Shown: positions 39,999 to 49,013 of the stretch, piece by piece
Layout: the number at the start of each line of letters is the position of its first letter
How positions within the stretch are numbered: the stretch's first letter is position 1
Source of the DNA: Collinsella sp944321445
GTDB taxonomy: Bacteria; Actinomycetota; Coriobacteriia; Coriobacteriales; Coriobacteriaceae
Direction: 5' to 3' (one strand)
DNA length: 64,000 bases
NCBI RefSeq assembly: GCF_030371825.1
Contig: NZ_JAUDDM010000008.1
Translations under genes and position numbers: made by a program
Notes under the pieces: generated by a model
Database searches by the model: none
What the model was told of the DNA's origin: nothing
The model's input: only the letters and a program-made list of their open reading frames with translations

Positions 39999-42356
39999 TT
40001 ACGCGAGGCCTAGCGCCATGCCGATTGCGTGCACGGCAAACGCCACGATCCACGCAACGCCGCATTGCAGGGCAACCACGGCCCACATCATGCGCGTACC
40101 GAGCTCGCTGCGCACGGTCGACACGGCCGCCACGCACGGCGTGTACAGCAGGGTAAACACGAGGAAGCAAAACGCCGTGAGCGGCGTGAACAGCGTCGCG
40201 AGCGCCGACACGTCACCGCCAAGCAGTACGGTGAGCGTCGAGACCACGCTCTCCTTCGCGGCAAAACCCGCCGCGAGCGCCGTGGAGGCGCGCCAATCGC
40301 CAAAGCCGAGCGGCGCGAAAATGGGCGCAAGCAGCTGACCCACGCCGGCAAGGAGGCTATCGGCCTGATCGGTCACCACGTTGAAGCGAATATCGAACGT
40401 CTGCAGGAACCAGATGATGATGGTTGCCACGAACACAATGGTGAACGCCTTGCGCACGAAGCCCTTACCCTTGTCCCACGCCAGGCGCGCCACGGTGGCG
40501 GCGCTGGGCAGACGGTAGTTGGGCAGCTCCATGACAAACGGAACCGGGTCGCCCTTGAACGCCGTGTTTTTGAGCACGAGCGCGACCAGGATACCGACCA
40601 GAATGCCCATGAGGTACATCGAGGTCATGACCAGGCCGCCGTACGCCGGGAAAAACGCCGCTGTGAGCAGACCGTACACCGGCAGCTTGGCCGAGCAGCT
40701 CATGAACGGGGTGAGCATCACGGTCATCCTGCGATCGTGCTCGGAGGGCAAGGTGCGGGTCGCCATGATCGCCGGCACGCTGCAGCCGAAGCCGATGAGC
40801 ATGGGCACGATGCTGCGGCCGGAGAGGCCGATGCGGCGCAGCAGCTTATCCATCACAAAGGCCACGCGCGCCATGTAGCCCGAGTCCTCGAGGATGGACA
40901 GCAACAGGAACAGCACGACGATGATGGGCAAAAACGACAGCACGCCGCCCACGCCGGCGAAGATGCCGTCGATCACGAGCGAATGCACCACCGGGTTCAC
41001 ACCGAAGTCGGTGAGCCATGCGTCCACTATGCCCGTGAAGTTTTCGATACCCAGCTCCAACAGGTCGGCCAAACGCTGGCCGATAACGTCGAACGTGAGC
41101 CAGAACACGAGCGCCATGATGCCGATGAATACGGGGATGGCCGTGAAGCGCCCGGTCAGAATGCGGTCGGCTGCCACGGAGCGCAGGTGCTCGCGGCTCT
41201 CGTGCGGCTTGACCACGCAGGCGCCGCAAACCTCCTCGATAAAGCCAAAGCGCATGTCGGCAAGCGCGGACATGCGATCGCTTTTCGACTCTTCCTCCAT
41301 CTGGCGGATGATGTGCTCAAGAGCGTCAAGCTCGTTTTGCTGAAGGGAAAGCGCTTGGATAACGCGCTCGTCGCCTTCGATGAGCTTGGTTGCGGCGAAG
41401 CGCAGCGGCAGATTGGCCGCGGCGGCGTGGTCCTCGATGAGGTGGCACACGCCGTGAATGCAACGGTGCAGCGCGCCGTGGTCCGGGCCATCTGCCGCGC
41501 AGAAATCCAAGCGACCGGGATGCTCGCGGAAGCGCGCCACGTGCAGCGCGTGCTCGATGAGCTCGCCGATGCCCTCGCCCTTCGCGGCCGAGATGGGGAC
41601 GACGGGAATGCCGAGCAGCTCTTCGAGCTTGTTGACGTCGACGGTGCCTCCGTTGGCGGCCACCTCGTCCATCATGTTGAGCGCGAGCACCATGGGGCGA
41701 TCGAGCTCCATAAGCTGCAGCGTAAGGTATAGGTTGCGCTCGATGTTCGTGGCATCAACGATGTTGATGATGGCATCAGGCTGCTCGTGCAGGATGAATT
41801 CGCGCGAGACGATCTCTTCGCTTGTGTAGGGCGACAGCGAGTAGATGCCGGGCAGGTCGGTGACGGTCGCCTCGGCATGGCCCTTGATCTGGCCGTCCTT
41901 GCGGTCGACCGTGACGCCCGGGAAGTTGCCCACGTGCTGGTTGGAGCCCGTGAGCTGGTTGAACAGCGTCGTCTTGCCGCAGTTTTGGTTACCGGCGAGC
42001 GCGAAGGAGAGCGCATGCCCCTCCGGAATGGGCTTGCCGCCGCGCCGCGGGCGCGCCGCCTCCTCGCCCAGCGAGGGATGAGCCGTGCGCTCGACCTGCG
42101 CATTTTTGCGCGGATTGTTGTGCGCGTCGTGCACGCCGCGGATCTCGATGCGGGCCGCGTCGTCTTTGCGCAGCGTGAGCTCGTAGCCGCGCAGACGGAT
42201 CTCGACCGGGTCGCCCATGGGAGCGTACTTCATCATGGTGACCTCGGTGCCCGGCGTGAGGCCCATGTCCAGAATATGCTGACGCAGTGCCGCGTCATCC
42301 GAATCGACCGACGCGATGATGGCGTCCTTGCCGATCTCAAGCGTATCAAGTCTCAT
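39999..42356 (-). CDS. feoB: FeoA-FeoB fusion ferrous iron transporter
   Basis: Fe(II) uptake protein. Residues 1-75 are a complete FeoA SH3-like domain (LDMGLTPGTEVTMM), followed by a linker of about 35 residues and FeoB: the G-protein domain with G1 GNQNCGKTT (122-130), G3 DLPG and NMMDE, then the membrane core with gates and the GFGCSVPAIMATRTL and FMSCSAKLPVYGL motifs (Cys of the permeation path). 785 residues in total. Fused FeoA-FeoB occurs in several gut anaerobes. The start follows the usual FeoA pattern. No FeoC is seen. A Fur/IdeR-type operator was not recognised in the 235 bases upstream. Confidence 0.95.
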   Translation of the reverse strand: MRLDTLEIGKDAIIASVDSDDAALRQHILDMGLTPGTEVTMMKYAPMGDPVEIRLRGYELTLRKDDAARIEIRGVHDAHNNPRKNAQVERTAHPSLGEEAARPRRGGKPIPEGHALSFALAGNQNCGKTTLFNQLTGSNQHVGNFPGVTVDRKDGQIKGHAEATVTDLPGIYSLSPYTSEEIVSREFILHEQPDAIINIVDATNIERNLYLTLQLMELDRPMVLALNMMDEVAANGGTVDVNKLEELLGIPVVPISAAKGEGIGELIEHALHVARFREHPGRLDFCAADGPDHGALHRCIHGVCHLIEDHAAAANLPLRFAATKLIEGDERVIQALSLQQNELDALEHIIRQMEEESKSDRMSALADMRFGFIEEVCGACVVKPHESREHLRSVAADRILTGRFTAIPVFIGIMALVFWLTFDVIGQRLADLLELGIENFTGIVDAWLTDFGVNPVVHSLVIDGIFAGVGGVLSFLPIIVVLFLLLSILEDSGYMARVAFVMDKLLRRIGLSGRSIVPMLIGFGCSVPAIMATRTLPSEHDRRMTVMLTPFMSCSAKLPVYGLLTAAFFPAYGGLVMTSMYLMGILVGILVALVLKNTAFKGDPVPFVMELPNYRLPSAATVARLAWDKGKGFVRKAFTIVFVATIIIWFLQTFDIRFNVVTDQADSLLAGVGQLLAPIFAPLGFGDWRASTALAAGFAAKESVVSTLTVLLGGDVSALATLFTPLTAFCFLVFTLLYTPCVAAVSTVRSELGTRMMWAVVALQCGVAWIVAFAVHAIGMALGLA

Positions 42357-42512
42357 GTATGCCTTGTTTCCCCTCTAGCGCAGGCGCGCGCCTCGGTGTG
42401 CATTCATGCCTTTGCCATGATAACGTGACGCACGCCGAACAGCGGGAATAACATCGATTTTCATGCGGGAAGCGGCATGATTCCGAAGCGCAGCTCCATC
42501 GACGCAAAAGAA

Positions 42513-42545
42513 CCCCCGGCGCGCTTGAGCAGAGCGCGCCGGGGG
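42513..42545 (-). terminator. Rho-independent terminator of the organic-acid operon
   Basis: Stem CCCCCGGCGCGC/GCGCGCCGGGGG; on the minus strand TTCTTTTG follows. It lies 46 bases after the TIM-barrel hydrolase stop. Confidence 0.85.
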
Positions 42546-42590
42546 CCTTGGAAAAGGGAAAGAGGAAGGGCTAGATAAGAAGAGGGGCCG

Positions 42591-43358
42591 TTAAGCGCCC
42601 AGATACCATGCGGCACCGTTGCCGTAGAGGACCTCTTCAGCGTGGTCGGAGCCCACGGCATCGACAATCAGCTCGATGTCGTCGACATCGAAGCGCTTGC
42701 TTGCGCGGGTCGAAGGCAAATCGGAGCCGAAAATCAGCGCCTTCGGGTTTTCTGCATACAGTTCCGCGATAAGCTTGGCAGCTTCCTCGCGGGTATAGTC
42801 GATGCGACCGAAACCCGTCACGCGAACCGGCACGCCTGCGGCAACGAACTTCTTCATGAGGTCCGCGCCGCCCTTGCGCATGCCGAGGTGGTCGATGGAC
42901 ACATCGGGCATGCGCAGCACAAGTGCCGCGAAGTCGTCGTCCATCTTGGACGCATCCAAGTAGAGCTCGGTTTTCCAACCGCACAGCTCGCGCACGCGGC
43001 GACCCTGCTCCTCGATGTCCTCGAGCGTGGCGGAAAGCCCACGGAACAGGTTGAAGCGAATGGCCTTGATGCCGAGCTTGTCGAGACGCAAGATCTCTTC
43101 ATCGGAGGTTGCCGGATCGAGTTGCGTCACGCCCACGAAGGTGCCGCCCAACTTGCCGAGCGCGCCCTCGAAGTAGCTCTGGTCATAGCCTTGGAACGAA
43201 CCGGACACGACCGCGCCACCCACGGCTTCGACGCCCATGCCCGCAAGCTCGTTGCGGTACTGCTCAACCGTGAAGTAGTCGGGCGTGAAGCCCTGGTTGC
43301 CAGCAAGGGGATACGCAGGATCGATGATGTGGAAGTGGCTGTCGAATACCTTGTACAC
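42591..43358 (-). CDS. TIM-barrel metal-dependent hydrolase (amidohydrolase 2 / lactonase-like)
   Basis: A 255-residue amidohydrolase-family protein. The HxH metal motif is seen at the start (VFDSHFHIID), and the barrel end has FGSDLPSTR with the late Asp. Between are DASKMDDDFAALVLRMPDVSIDHLGM (metal His in IDHLG). The pattern is close to 2-pyrone-4,6-dicarboxylate lactonase and related lactonases, which open lactone rings of organic acids. It lies last in a three-gene row with a permease and an aconitase-like hydratase, so a carboxylic acid substrate is likely. 13 bases separate it from the permease gene. Confidence 0.83.
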   Translation of the reverse strand: MYKVFDSHFHIIDPAYPLAGNQGFTPDYFTVEQYRNELAGMGVEAVGGAVVSGSFQGYDQSYFEGALGKLGGTFVGVTQLDPATSDEEILRLDKLGIKAIRFNLFRGLSATLEDIEEQGRRVRELCGWKTELYLDASKMDDDFAALVLRMPDVSIDHLGMRKGGADLMKKFVAAGVPVRVTGFGRIDYTREEAAKLIAELYAENPKALIFGSDLPSTRASKRFDVDDIELIVDAVGSDHAEEVLYGNGAAWYLGA

Positions 43359-43371
43359 GACTCCCCCAATC

Positions 43372-44676
43372 CTAGAAGATGAACATCAGGAGTACCGAGG
43401 CGATGGCGGCAAAGGCCAGACCAAGCGGCGTGCCCTTGAACAGGAGCTCGTTGTAGAACTTGTCCTGCTCCTCGCCCTCCAGACCGCTGGCGCCCAGCTG
43501 GAGCGAACCGCCGGTGGAGAACGGGGCGATCGAGGTGGACTGAGCGCCGATGATGATGGCGACGGCGAACAGCGAGGGGCTCATGCCAGTTGCGGCGACG
43601 AAACCGGGAATCATGGGGAACATGAGCGGGGCCACGACGCCGAGCGTGGAGCTGAAGATGGACATGATACCGGCGATGACGCAGACGGCAATGGGCACGA
43701 TCGGGGTCGGGATCATGTTGATGAGGCCCGCGAGCATATCGATGGTGCCGGCCTGAACGGCCACCTCGACGAGCATGCCGACGCCGCCGACCAGCCAGAT
43801 GGTGTCCCAGGGAACGCGCTGGAACACGGGCTTGGGATCGTCCACGAGCTTGCACAGGTAGCCGACGATAGCCATGACGAGCGCGACCAGGGTGACGTCG
43901 ACGCGATCGCACGCCTCGACGAACCAGGTGACATCGGAGAACACGTTGCTCAGGATGGGCGCGCCCAGAACGATGAGCATCATGATGAAGATAAGCGCCA
44001 GGTTGAGCTTCTGCTTGCCCGTAAAGGGCTCGGGCTTCTCGATGTGCAGGTCGCTGTCCTTGCCGCGGTTGTTACGCATGTCGATGAAGCACAGGATACC
44101 GATGACGATGATGGGGTAGATGAACGACACGGCGAAGATATTCGTCGTGATGGCACCCGCCTGGTCTGCGACGCTATCGACTTGGCTGAGCAGCGAATTG
44201 AACAGAACGCCGTGGGCGCTGACCATGAAGTTCGCGCCGGAAAGCGCGCCGAGCGAGACGGCCATGGCGGCATAGAGACGATTCATGTTGGAGTTGCGGC
44301 AGAGCACCATGCCGATGGCGCCCATGACGGCAACCGAGGTGAAGAACGCCGCGCCGAGGCCGGAAACGAGCGCTGTCACGAAGTACAGAACGAGCGGCAG
44401 GAACTTCTCGAGCTTGCGGAAACGGTACAACAGCACATTCGCGACCTTCTCCAGCGTGCCGTTGACTACGGCGAAATTGAAGAAGAGCGAAATCGAGAAG
44501 ATGACCATGAACAGGTCGGTCGGCCATGCGCCAAGCAGGTCATCGACGGACATGCCGAGCACAAAACATCCAATAATGTAGGCAAATGCGCCTGCAATCA
44601 AACCGGTGTTGATGTTAAATATCTCTCCGAGGCCGATTGCCAAAACGATAGCTAGGATAACCAGCACAGATTCCAT
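43372..44676 (-). CDS. MatC/DASS-like dicarboxylate or tricarboxylate permease
   Basis: A 434-residue membrane transporter with about 11-12 hydrophobic segments, of the ion-transporter superfamily (MatC/ArsB-type). Typical parts are the N-terminal IVLAIGLGEIFNINTGLIAGAFAYIIG and the C-terminal STSIAPFSTGGSLQLG. MatC relatives carry malonate and other dicarboxylates. Neighbours (hydratase, lactonase-like hydrolase, divergent LysR) point to a di- or tricarboxylic acid. Starts 183 bases after the hydratase stop; that gap holds two hairpins. Confidence 0.82.
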   Translation of the reverse strand: MESVLVILAIVLAIGLGEIFNINTGLIAGAFAYIIGCFVLGMSVDDLLGAWPTDLFMVIFSISLFFNFAVVNGTLEKVANVLLYRFRKLEKFLPLVLYFVTALVSGLGAAFFTSVAVMGAIGMVLCRNSNMNRLYAAMAVSLGALSGANFMVSAHGVLFNSLLSQVDSVADQAGAITTNIFAVSFIYPIIVIGILCFIDMRNNRGKDSDLHIEKPEPFTGKQKLNLALIFIMMLIVLGAPILSNVFSDVTWFVEACDRVDVTLVALVMAIVGYLCKLVDDPKPVFQRVPWDTIWLVGGVGMLVEVAVQAGTIDMLAGLINMIPTPIVPIAVCVIAGIMSIFSSTLGVVAPLMFPMIPGFVAATGMSPSLFAVAIIIGAQSTSIAPFSTGGSLQLGASGLEGEEQDKFYNELLFKGTPLGLAFAAIASVLLMFIF

Positions 44677-44745
44677 TTGTTTTCCTCCTCATAAACTCAT
44701 GGAAAGCTGACCTTGTCAATTTCGAGGGCAATCACCTCCTTGCGT

Positions 44746-44789
44746 GCGCGGGCGGAACGCTGTTTGGAACCTTCGTTCCGCCCGTGCGC
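44746..44789 (-). promoter_or_regulatory. Intercistronic hairpin before the permease gene
   Basis: Arms GCGCGGGCGGAACG/CGTTCCGCCCGTGCGC with a 14-base loop, in the gap between hydratase and permease. May adjust the relative expression of the operon genes. Confidence 0.55.
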
Positions 44790-44821
44790 CGGTTCGCAGA
44801 GCAACAAGCAACGAATCTTTG

Positions 44822-44851
44822 GCGGCCGAGGCGAGGCGTCACCTCGGCCGC
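44822..44851 (-). terminator. Hairpin directly after the hydratase gene
   Basis: Stem GCGGCCGAGG/CCTCGGCCGC, 9 bases beyond the hydratase stop on the minus strand, with no T-run. Probably a partial terminator or mRNA-stabilising stem. Confidence 0.55.
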
Positions 44852-44859
44852 AACAATCG

Positions 44860-47142
44860 TTAGCGCTTATTGCGATTGAAGTTGATCAAGCAGCCATCGA
44901 GCACGATCTGGCGCTCGTTGTCGGTCATAGGCGCCACGTAGAGTGCCATGGTGCCGGCAACCTTGCCGTCGCGGATGACGTGACCGGCGAACTCGCTCGC
45001 GCCGGACGCAATGGCCTCGCGGACGCCGGGGACGTAGACGAAGTCGCCGACCTCGAAGGCGGGATCGTCCTCGGACTGGAACGGAATCATGCCCCAGTTC
45101 ATGACGTTGGAGCGATATCGCTTCGTGGCGTACTGCTTCGTGATGTTGGCAAGACCGCCCAGGACGCGCTGGCAGCTCGCAGCCTGCTCGCGCGCGGAGC
45201 CGTCGCCCGGTTTGATGGCGTAGACCATGGAACCGATCTCGACGTTTTCCGTGGCAGCCTCGGGCGTGACGGTACGGATGGCCGCGAACACGTCGGCGAG
45301 CTCAGCGGGCTCGGTGCCCTCGAGGCGCGCGGTCTCGTAAGCAGCCGTCTTCTTGGCGTTGCCCACGTAGGCGGGGTCGCGGCGCGACAGCGTGAACTCA
45401 GCGAGACCGAGCGGGTTGGAGCGGAACGACGAGGTCTCGCCCGAGGGGATGAGCTCGTCGGTCGTGGTCACCGGGTCGAGGATCTTGGAGCAAACCTGCA
45501 GCAGGATGTTCTCGCCGAGCGGCTCCATCTCGGGCCAATCCTTGATGTTCGGGCCGTAGACGAGCGGCTCCTCCTCTTTGGCGGCAGCGAAACCGTTGAA
45601 CACGCGGTGCTCGTAGGACGACGGATCGAAGTCGTGCTCGGGCACGTCACCCCAGCAGTCGAGGGTTTCAGCAGAGGTGAGCACGCCGCCGTTCGCAGCC
45701 GTTGCCGCGATGGAACGAGCGTCCATGAGGGCAACGGCGCTCATCTGACCCTGACCGGGCTTGGAACCCTCGCGGTTGGGGAAGTTGCGCGTGGTGTGGC
45801 GGATGGCCAGCGTGTTGTTGGCAGGCGTGTCGCCCGCGCCGAAGCAGGGGCCGCAGAACGCCGTACGGATGATGGCGCCCGCCTGCATGAGATCGTAGAT
45901 GGCGCCCTTCTTGACCAGGTCGGCGAAAACCGGCTGGGACGAAGGGTACACGGAGAGCGCGAACTCGCCGGCACCGCAGCTCTTGCCACGCAGCGCATGG
46001 GCGGCCTCGATGACGTTCGTGTAGTTGCCGCCCGCGCAGCCGGCGATGGTGCCCTGCTGCACGTGCAGGCCGGCGGCATCGACCTTGCCGAGCAGGTCGA
46101 GCGAACCCGCACGGCCGGAGATCTCGTCGGCGTGCTTCTCGACGTCCGCCAGGATGTCGGTGAGGTTGGCGTTGAGCTCGTCGATGGTGTACACGTTGGA
46201 GGGATGGAACGGCAGCGCGATCATCGGGCGAATCTTGGAGAGGTCCACGCGCACGCAGCCGTCGTAGTAGGCGACGTCTGCCGGGTCGAGATGCTTGAAA
46301 TCGTCAGCGCGGCCGTGGTCGGCGAGGAACTTCTTCGTATCCTCGTCGGTACGCCAGATGGAAGACAGGCAGGTGGTCTCGGTCGTCATGACGTCGACAC
46401 CGTTGCGGAAGTCGGTCGTCATGGTGGAAACGCCAGGACCGACGAACTCCATGACCTTGTTCTTCACATAGCCGCGCTCGAACACGGCGCCGATGATGGC
46501 AAGCGCAATGTCCTGCGGACCCACGAACGGCGCGGGCTCACCCTCGAGGTAAATTGCGATGACCTCGGGCGTGGCTACATCGTAGGTCTGGCCGAGCAGC
46601 TGCTTGACGAGCTCGCCGCCACCCTCTCCGATGGCCATGGTGCCGAGTGCGCCGTAGCGGGTGTGGGAGTCGGAGCCGAGGATCATCTTGCCGCCGCCGG
46701 CCATCATCTCGCGCATGTACTGGTGGATGACCGCGATGTGCGGGGGCACGTAGATGCCGCCGTAGTGCTTGGCCGCGGACAGGCCGAAGAGGTGGTCGTC
46801 CTCGTTGATGGTACCGCCGACTGCACACAGCGAGTTGTGACAGGTGGTGAGCACGTAGGGGATCGGGAACTTCTCGAGACCCGAGGCCTTTGCGGTCTGC
46901 ACGATGCCGACGTAGGTGATGTCGTGGCTCGTGAGCGCATCGAACTTCACCTTGAGGTTCTTCTCGTCACCCGACGTGTTGTGCGCCTGCATGATGCCGT
47001 AAGCGATCGTACCGCGGCGCGCCTCGTCCGGCGCGACATCGTGCCCCGTCGCATTTTTGACGGCATCTGCCTCGGCCTCAGGAACAACCGTGTCCCCGTT
47101 GACCAGATAGACGCCTCCCTTGTACAGCTTCACTGCATCCAT
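44860..47142 (-). CDS. Aconitase-family hydratase (YbhJ-like)
   Basis: A 760-residue [4Fe-4S] hydro-lyase of the aconitase superfamily, closest in layout to the uncharacterised E. coli YbhJ type. Recognisable parts are VLTTCHNSLCAVGGT, GGGKMILGSDSHTRYGALGTMAIGEGGGE, the cluster Cys in FCGPCFGAGDTPANN, and the C-terminal swivelling domain. The substrate is unknown; aconitase relatives isomerise or hydrate tricarboxylic acids. It heads the minus-strand row of hydratase-permease-hydrolase, with a divergent LysR gene 260 bases away. The homology to YbhJ is a judgement from memory of family layout. Confidence 0.85.
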   Translation of the reverse strand: MDAVKLYKGGVYLVNGDTVVPEAEADAVKNATGHDVAPDEARRGTIAYGIMQAHNTSGDEKNLKVKFDALTSHDITYVGIVQTAKASGLEKFPIPYVLTTCHNSLCAVGGTINEDDHLFGLSAAKHYGGIYVPPHIAVIHQYMREMMAGGGKMILGSDSHTRYGALGTMAIGEGGGELVKQLLGQTYDVATPEVIAIYLEGEPAPFVGPQDIALAIIGAVFERGYVKNKVMEFVGPGVSTMTTDFRNGVDVMTTETTCLSSIWRTDEDTKKFLADHGRADDFKHLDPADVAYYDGCVRVDLSKIRPMIALPFHPSNVYTIDELNANLTDILADVEKHADEISGRAGSLDLLGKVDAAGLHVQQGTIAGCAGGNYTNVIEAAHALRGKSCGAGEFALSVYPSSQPVFADLVKKGAIYDLMQAGAIIRTAFCGPCFGAGDTPANNTLAIRHTTRNFPNREGSKPGQGQMSAVALMDARSIAATAANGGVLTSAETLDCWGDVPEHDFDPSSYEHRVFNGFAAAKEEEPLVYGPNIKDWPEMEPLGENILLQVCSKILDPVTTTDELIPSGETSSFRSNPLGLAEFTLSRRDPAYVGNAKKTAAYETARLEGTEPAELADVFAAIRTVTPEAATENVEIGSMVYAIKPGDGSAREQAASCQRVLGGLANITKQYATKRYRSNVMNWGMIPFQSEDDPAFEVGDFVYVPGVREAIASGASEFAGHVIRDGKVAGTMALYVAPMTDNERQIVLDGCLINFNRNKR

Positions 47143-47402
47143 GTGTCCTCCCTATGGCAAAAACGTGGACGTTTGATGATTCGATTATTTGGCCGGTGCA
47201 TATATATCGCAAATACTACGATTTGATGGAACCTATAATATTACTACTATACATAGAGGTAGTAGGCTTATTACTTCGTAGTGTTCTCCTTCAAGGAACA
47301 CTGCGAAACGCGCCGCTTCAGCCTCTTGTTCTCTGTAACCTTGCGATATATCGCGCAGCTGCCAAACGCTGCACCTGTAAACCGCGCCACCCGGAGGTGT
47401 CC

Positions 47403-48335
47403 ATGAACGATCGCGAGCTCACCTATGTCAAAACGATCGCAGAGGAACGCAGCATCTCCGCGGCGGCGCGCAAGCTGTTCGTAGCGCAGCCATCGCTCTC
47501 CCAATCGCTTCACCGGATCGAAGATAGCCTTGGCATCAAACTGTTCGACCGCACGAAACAGGGTCTTCAACCAACCGAGGCAGGCAAGAAATACCTGCAA
47601 ATGGCAAACCAGGTGCTCAAGCTCTACGGCGATTTTCGCACTGACCTGAGCGATACCGATGCGCTCAAAAAGGGTACGGTCACGTTCGGCATCACGCGCT
47701 TGCTCGGCCGCATCCTGCTGCCCGAGGTGCTTCCCGCATTCTGCAAAGAGCATCCCAATATCAAGGTCAATATCGTAGAGGGGAATTCGAAGGAGCTCGA
47801 CCGCTCCCTCACCGCCTGCGAAATCGGTTTTGCCGTGATGCACCGCCTACCCGAAAACGTCAACAACCATATCGATTACAACGTGCTGTGGACCGATCCG
47901 TTTGTCGTGACCGTTGGCTCCAATAGCCCGCTGCTCGCAAAAGCGGTCGAAAGCAAGCGCTATCCGCACCCCTACATCGATATCCGCGACCTCATGGAAG
48001 AACCCCTCATTACGGTTCCCTATGGTCAGCGCATCCGGCAGGTACTCGATCTTTCATTCATGAGAGCGCGTGTCAGACCCCGTATCGCGCTTGAAATGCG
48101 CGACTACACGACTGCGCAGTGCGTCGCAGCCCGCGGACTGGGTTACACGATTGGGCCGCAAAGCTATACGCAGATCGCCGACCTTCCTGACGGAGCGCAA
48201 TTTCTCTCGATTGACGACAATCTCAATGCGAAGTGGTACCTATGCCTTGCCACCTTCCGCAACGGTTCGCTCTCCCGCGCTGACGAGGTACTCGCCCGCT
48301 ACTTTGAAAAGGCAATTGAGCGGACCATCGCCTAG
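47403..48335 (+). CDS. LysR-family regulator, divergent to the organic-acid operon
   Basis: A 310-residue LysR regulator. The winged helix is residues 1-60 (YVKTIAEERSISAAARKLFVAQPSLSQSLHRIEDSLG). The effector domain follows. The ATG at 47403 is chosen for the GGAGGTG site just upstream. Divergent arrangement with the aconitase-like gene is the classic LysR pattern, so it probably activates that operon in response to the substrate. The 260-base gap (47143-47402) is AT-rich in its first 130 bases and carries TACTACTA/TAGTAG-type dyads at about 47238-47290 that could be its binding sites. Confidence 0.93.
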   Translation: MNDRELTYVKTIAEERSISAAARKLFVAQPSLSQSLHRIEDSLGIKLFDRTKQGLQPTEAGKKYLQMANQVLKLYGDFRTDLSDTDALKKGTVTFGITRLLGRILLPEVLPAFCKEHPNIKVNIVEGNSKELDRSLTACEIGFAVMHRLPENVNNHIDYNVLWTDPFVVTVGSNSPLLAKAVESKRYPHPYIDIRDLMEEPLITVPYGQRIRQVLDLSFMRARVRPRIALEMRDYTTAQCVAARGLGYTIGPQSYTQIADLPDGAQFLSIDDNLNAKWYLCLATFRNGSLSRADEVLARYFEKAIERTIA

Positions 48336-48398
48336 ACAGTACGAAGCGGCCTGCGGGTAGCACGCATGCCGCCGAGCGGCGTCACACGACAAGCGCAC

Positions 48399-48878
48399 CT
48401 ACTCCTCCGCACGCCAGCCGCGGCAGACGTCGACCCAGCCTTCTGCACGCGTTGCCTGTTCGAGCTCGGGGATGGTCAGGCGCACACCGCTGTGGTCGTT
48501 GCCGCAGGCGGGGTACACGACGTCGAAGCGTCGCAGCGACTCATCGAGGAATACGCGGACACCGTCTTTGGCACCGAAGGGGCACACGCCGCCGGGCGCA
48601 TGGCCCACGAGTCCCTCGACGACGTCGCCGGGGATCATCTTGGCCTTGGTGTGGAAGATGCGTTTGAACATGCTGTTGTTCACGCGCGCATCGCCCGCGC
48701 ACAGCACGAGCACCGGGGCATCGTCCACCAAAAACGCCATCGTTTTGGCAATGTGCTCGGGCTCGCAGTCGAGCGCCGCCGCCGCCTCCTCGACCGTCGA
48801 GCTCGGGGCCTCGGTGGCAATCACACGGTCACCCAGCCCGATGCTTTCCAAATACCCTTTAGCAACGTCAAACGACAT
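48399..48878 (-). CDS. ybaK: YbaK/EbsC-type Cys-tRNA(Pro) deacylase
   Basis: Editing protein that hydrolyses mischarged aminoacyl-tRNA. The 159-residue protein has the family motifs EAAAALDCEPEHIAKTMAFLV (catalytic Lys in AKT), VNNSMFKRIFHTKAKMI and GHAPGGVCPFG. The ATG ending at 48878 gives the standard start; the frame is open upstream but without support. GGGGAGAGG precedes it. Which tRNA it edits cannot be told from sequence. Confidence 0.9.
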   Translation of the reverse strand: MSFDVAKGYLESIGLGDRVIATEAPSSTVEEAAAALDCEPEHIAKTMAFLVDDAPVLVLCAGDARVNNSMFKRIFHTKAKMIPGDVVEGLVGHAPGGVCPFGAKDGVRVFLDESLRRFDVVYPACGNDHSGVRLTIPELEQATRAEGWVDVCRGWRAEE

Positions 48879-49013
48879 GGGCGTCCTCTCCCCCTGTGCA
48901 TACGGTTTTAGCTTCTGCCCATTGTGCACCATCGAAGTGTGCAACACACCCGGCATGCGCTTCGTTTTGCAGATGGAAATCTGTTCTGCCTGCGCTATCG
49001 CCCCAGTAAAGCC

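Noticed and set aside
40029..41732. Plus-strand frame of 567 codons opposite feoAB
   Set aside because: Shadow of the FeoB frame, His/Arg-rich and domain-free.
44713..47226. Long open frame on the plus strand (837 codons) opposite the hydratase gene
   Set aside because: Mirror of the high-GC minus-strand aconitase-like gene. The translation is rich in Arg, Gly and His with no domain, while the opposite strand has clear catalytic motifs.
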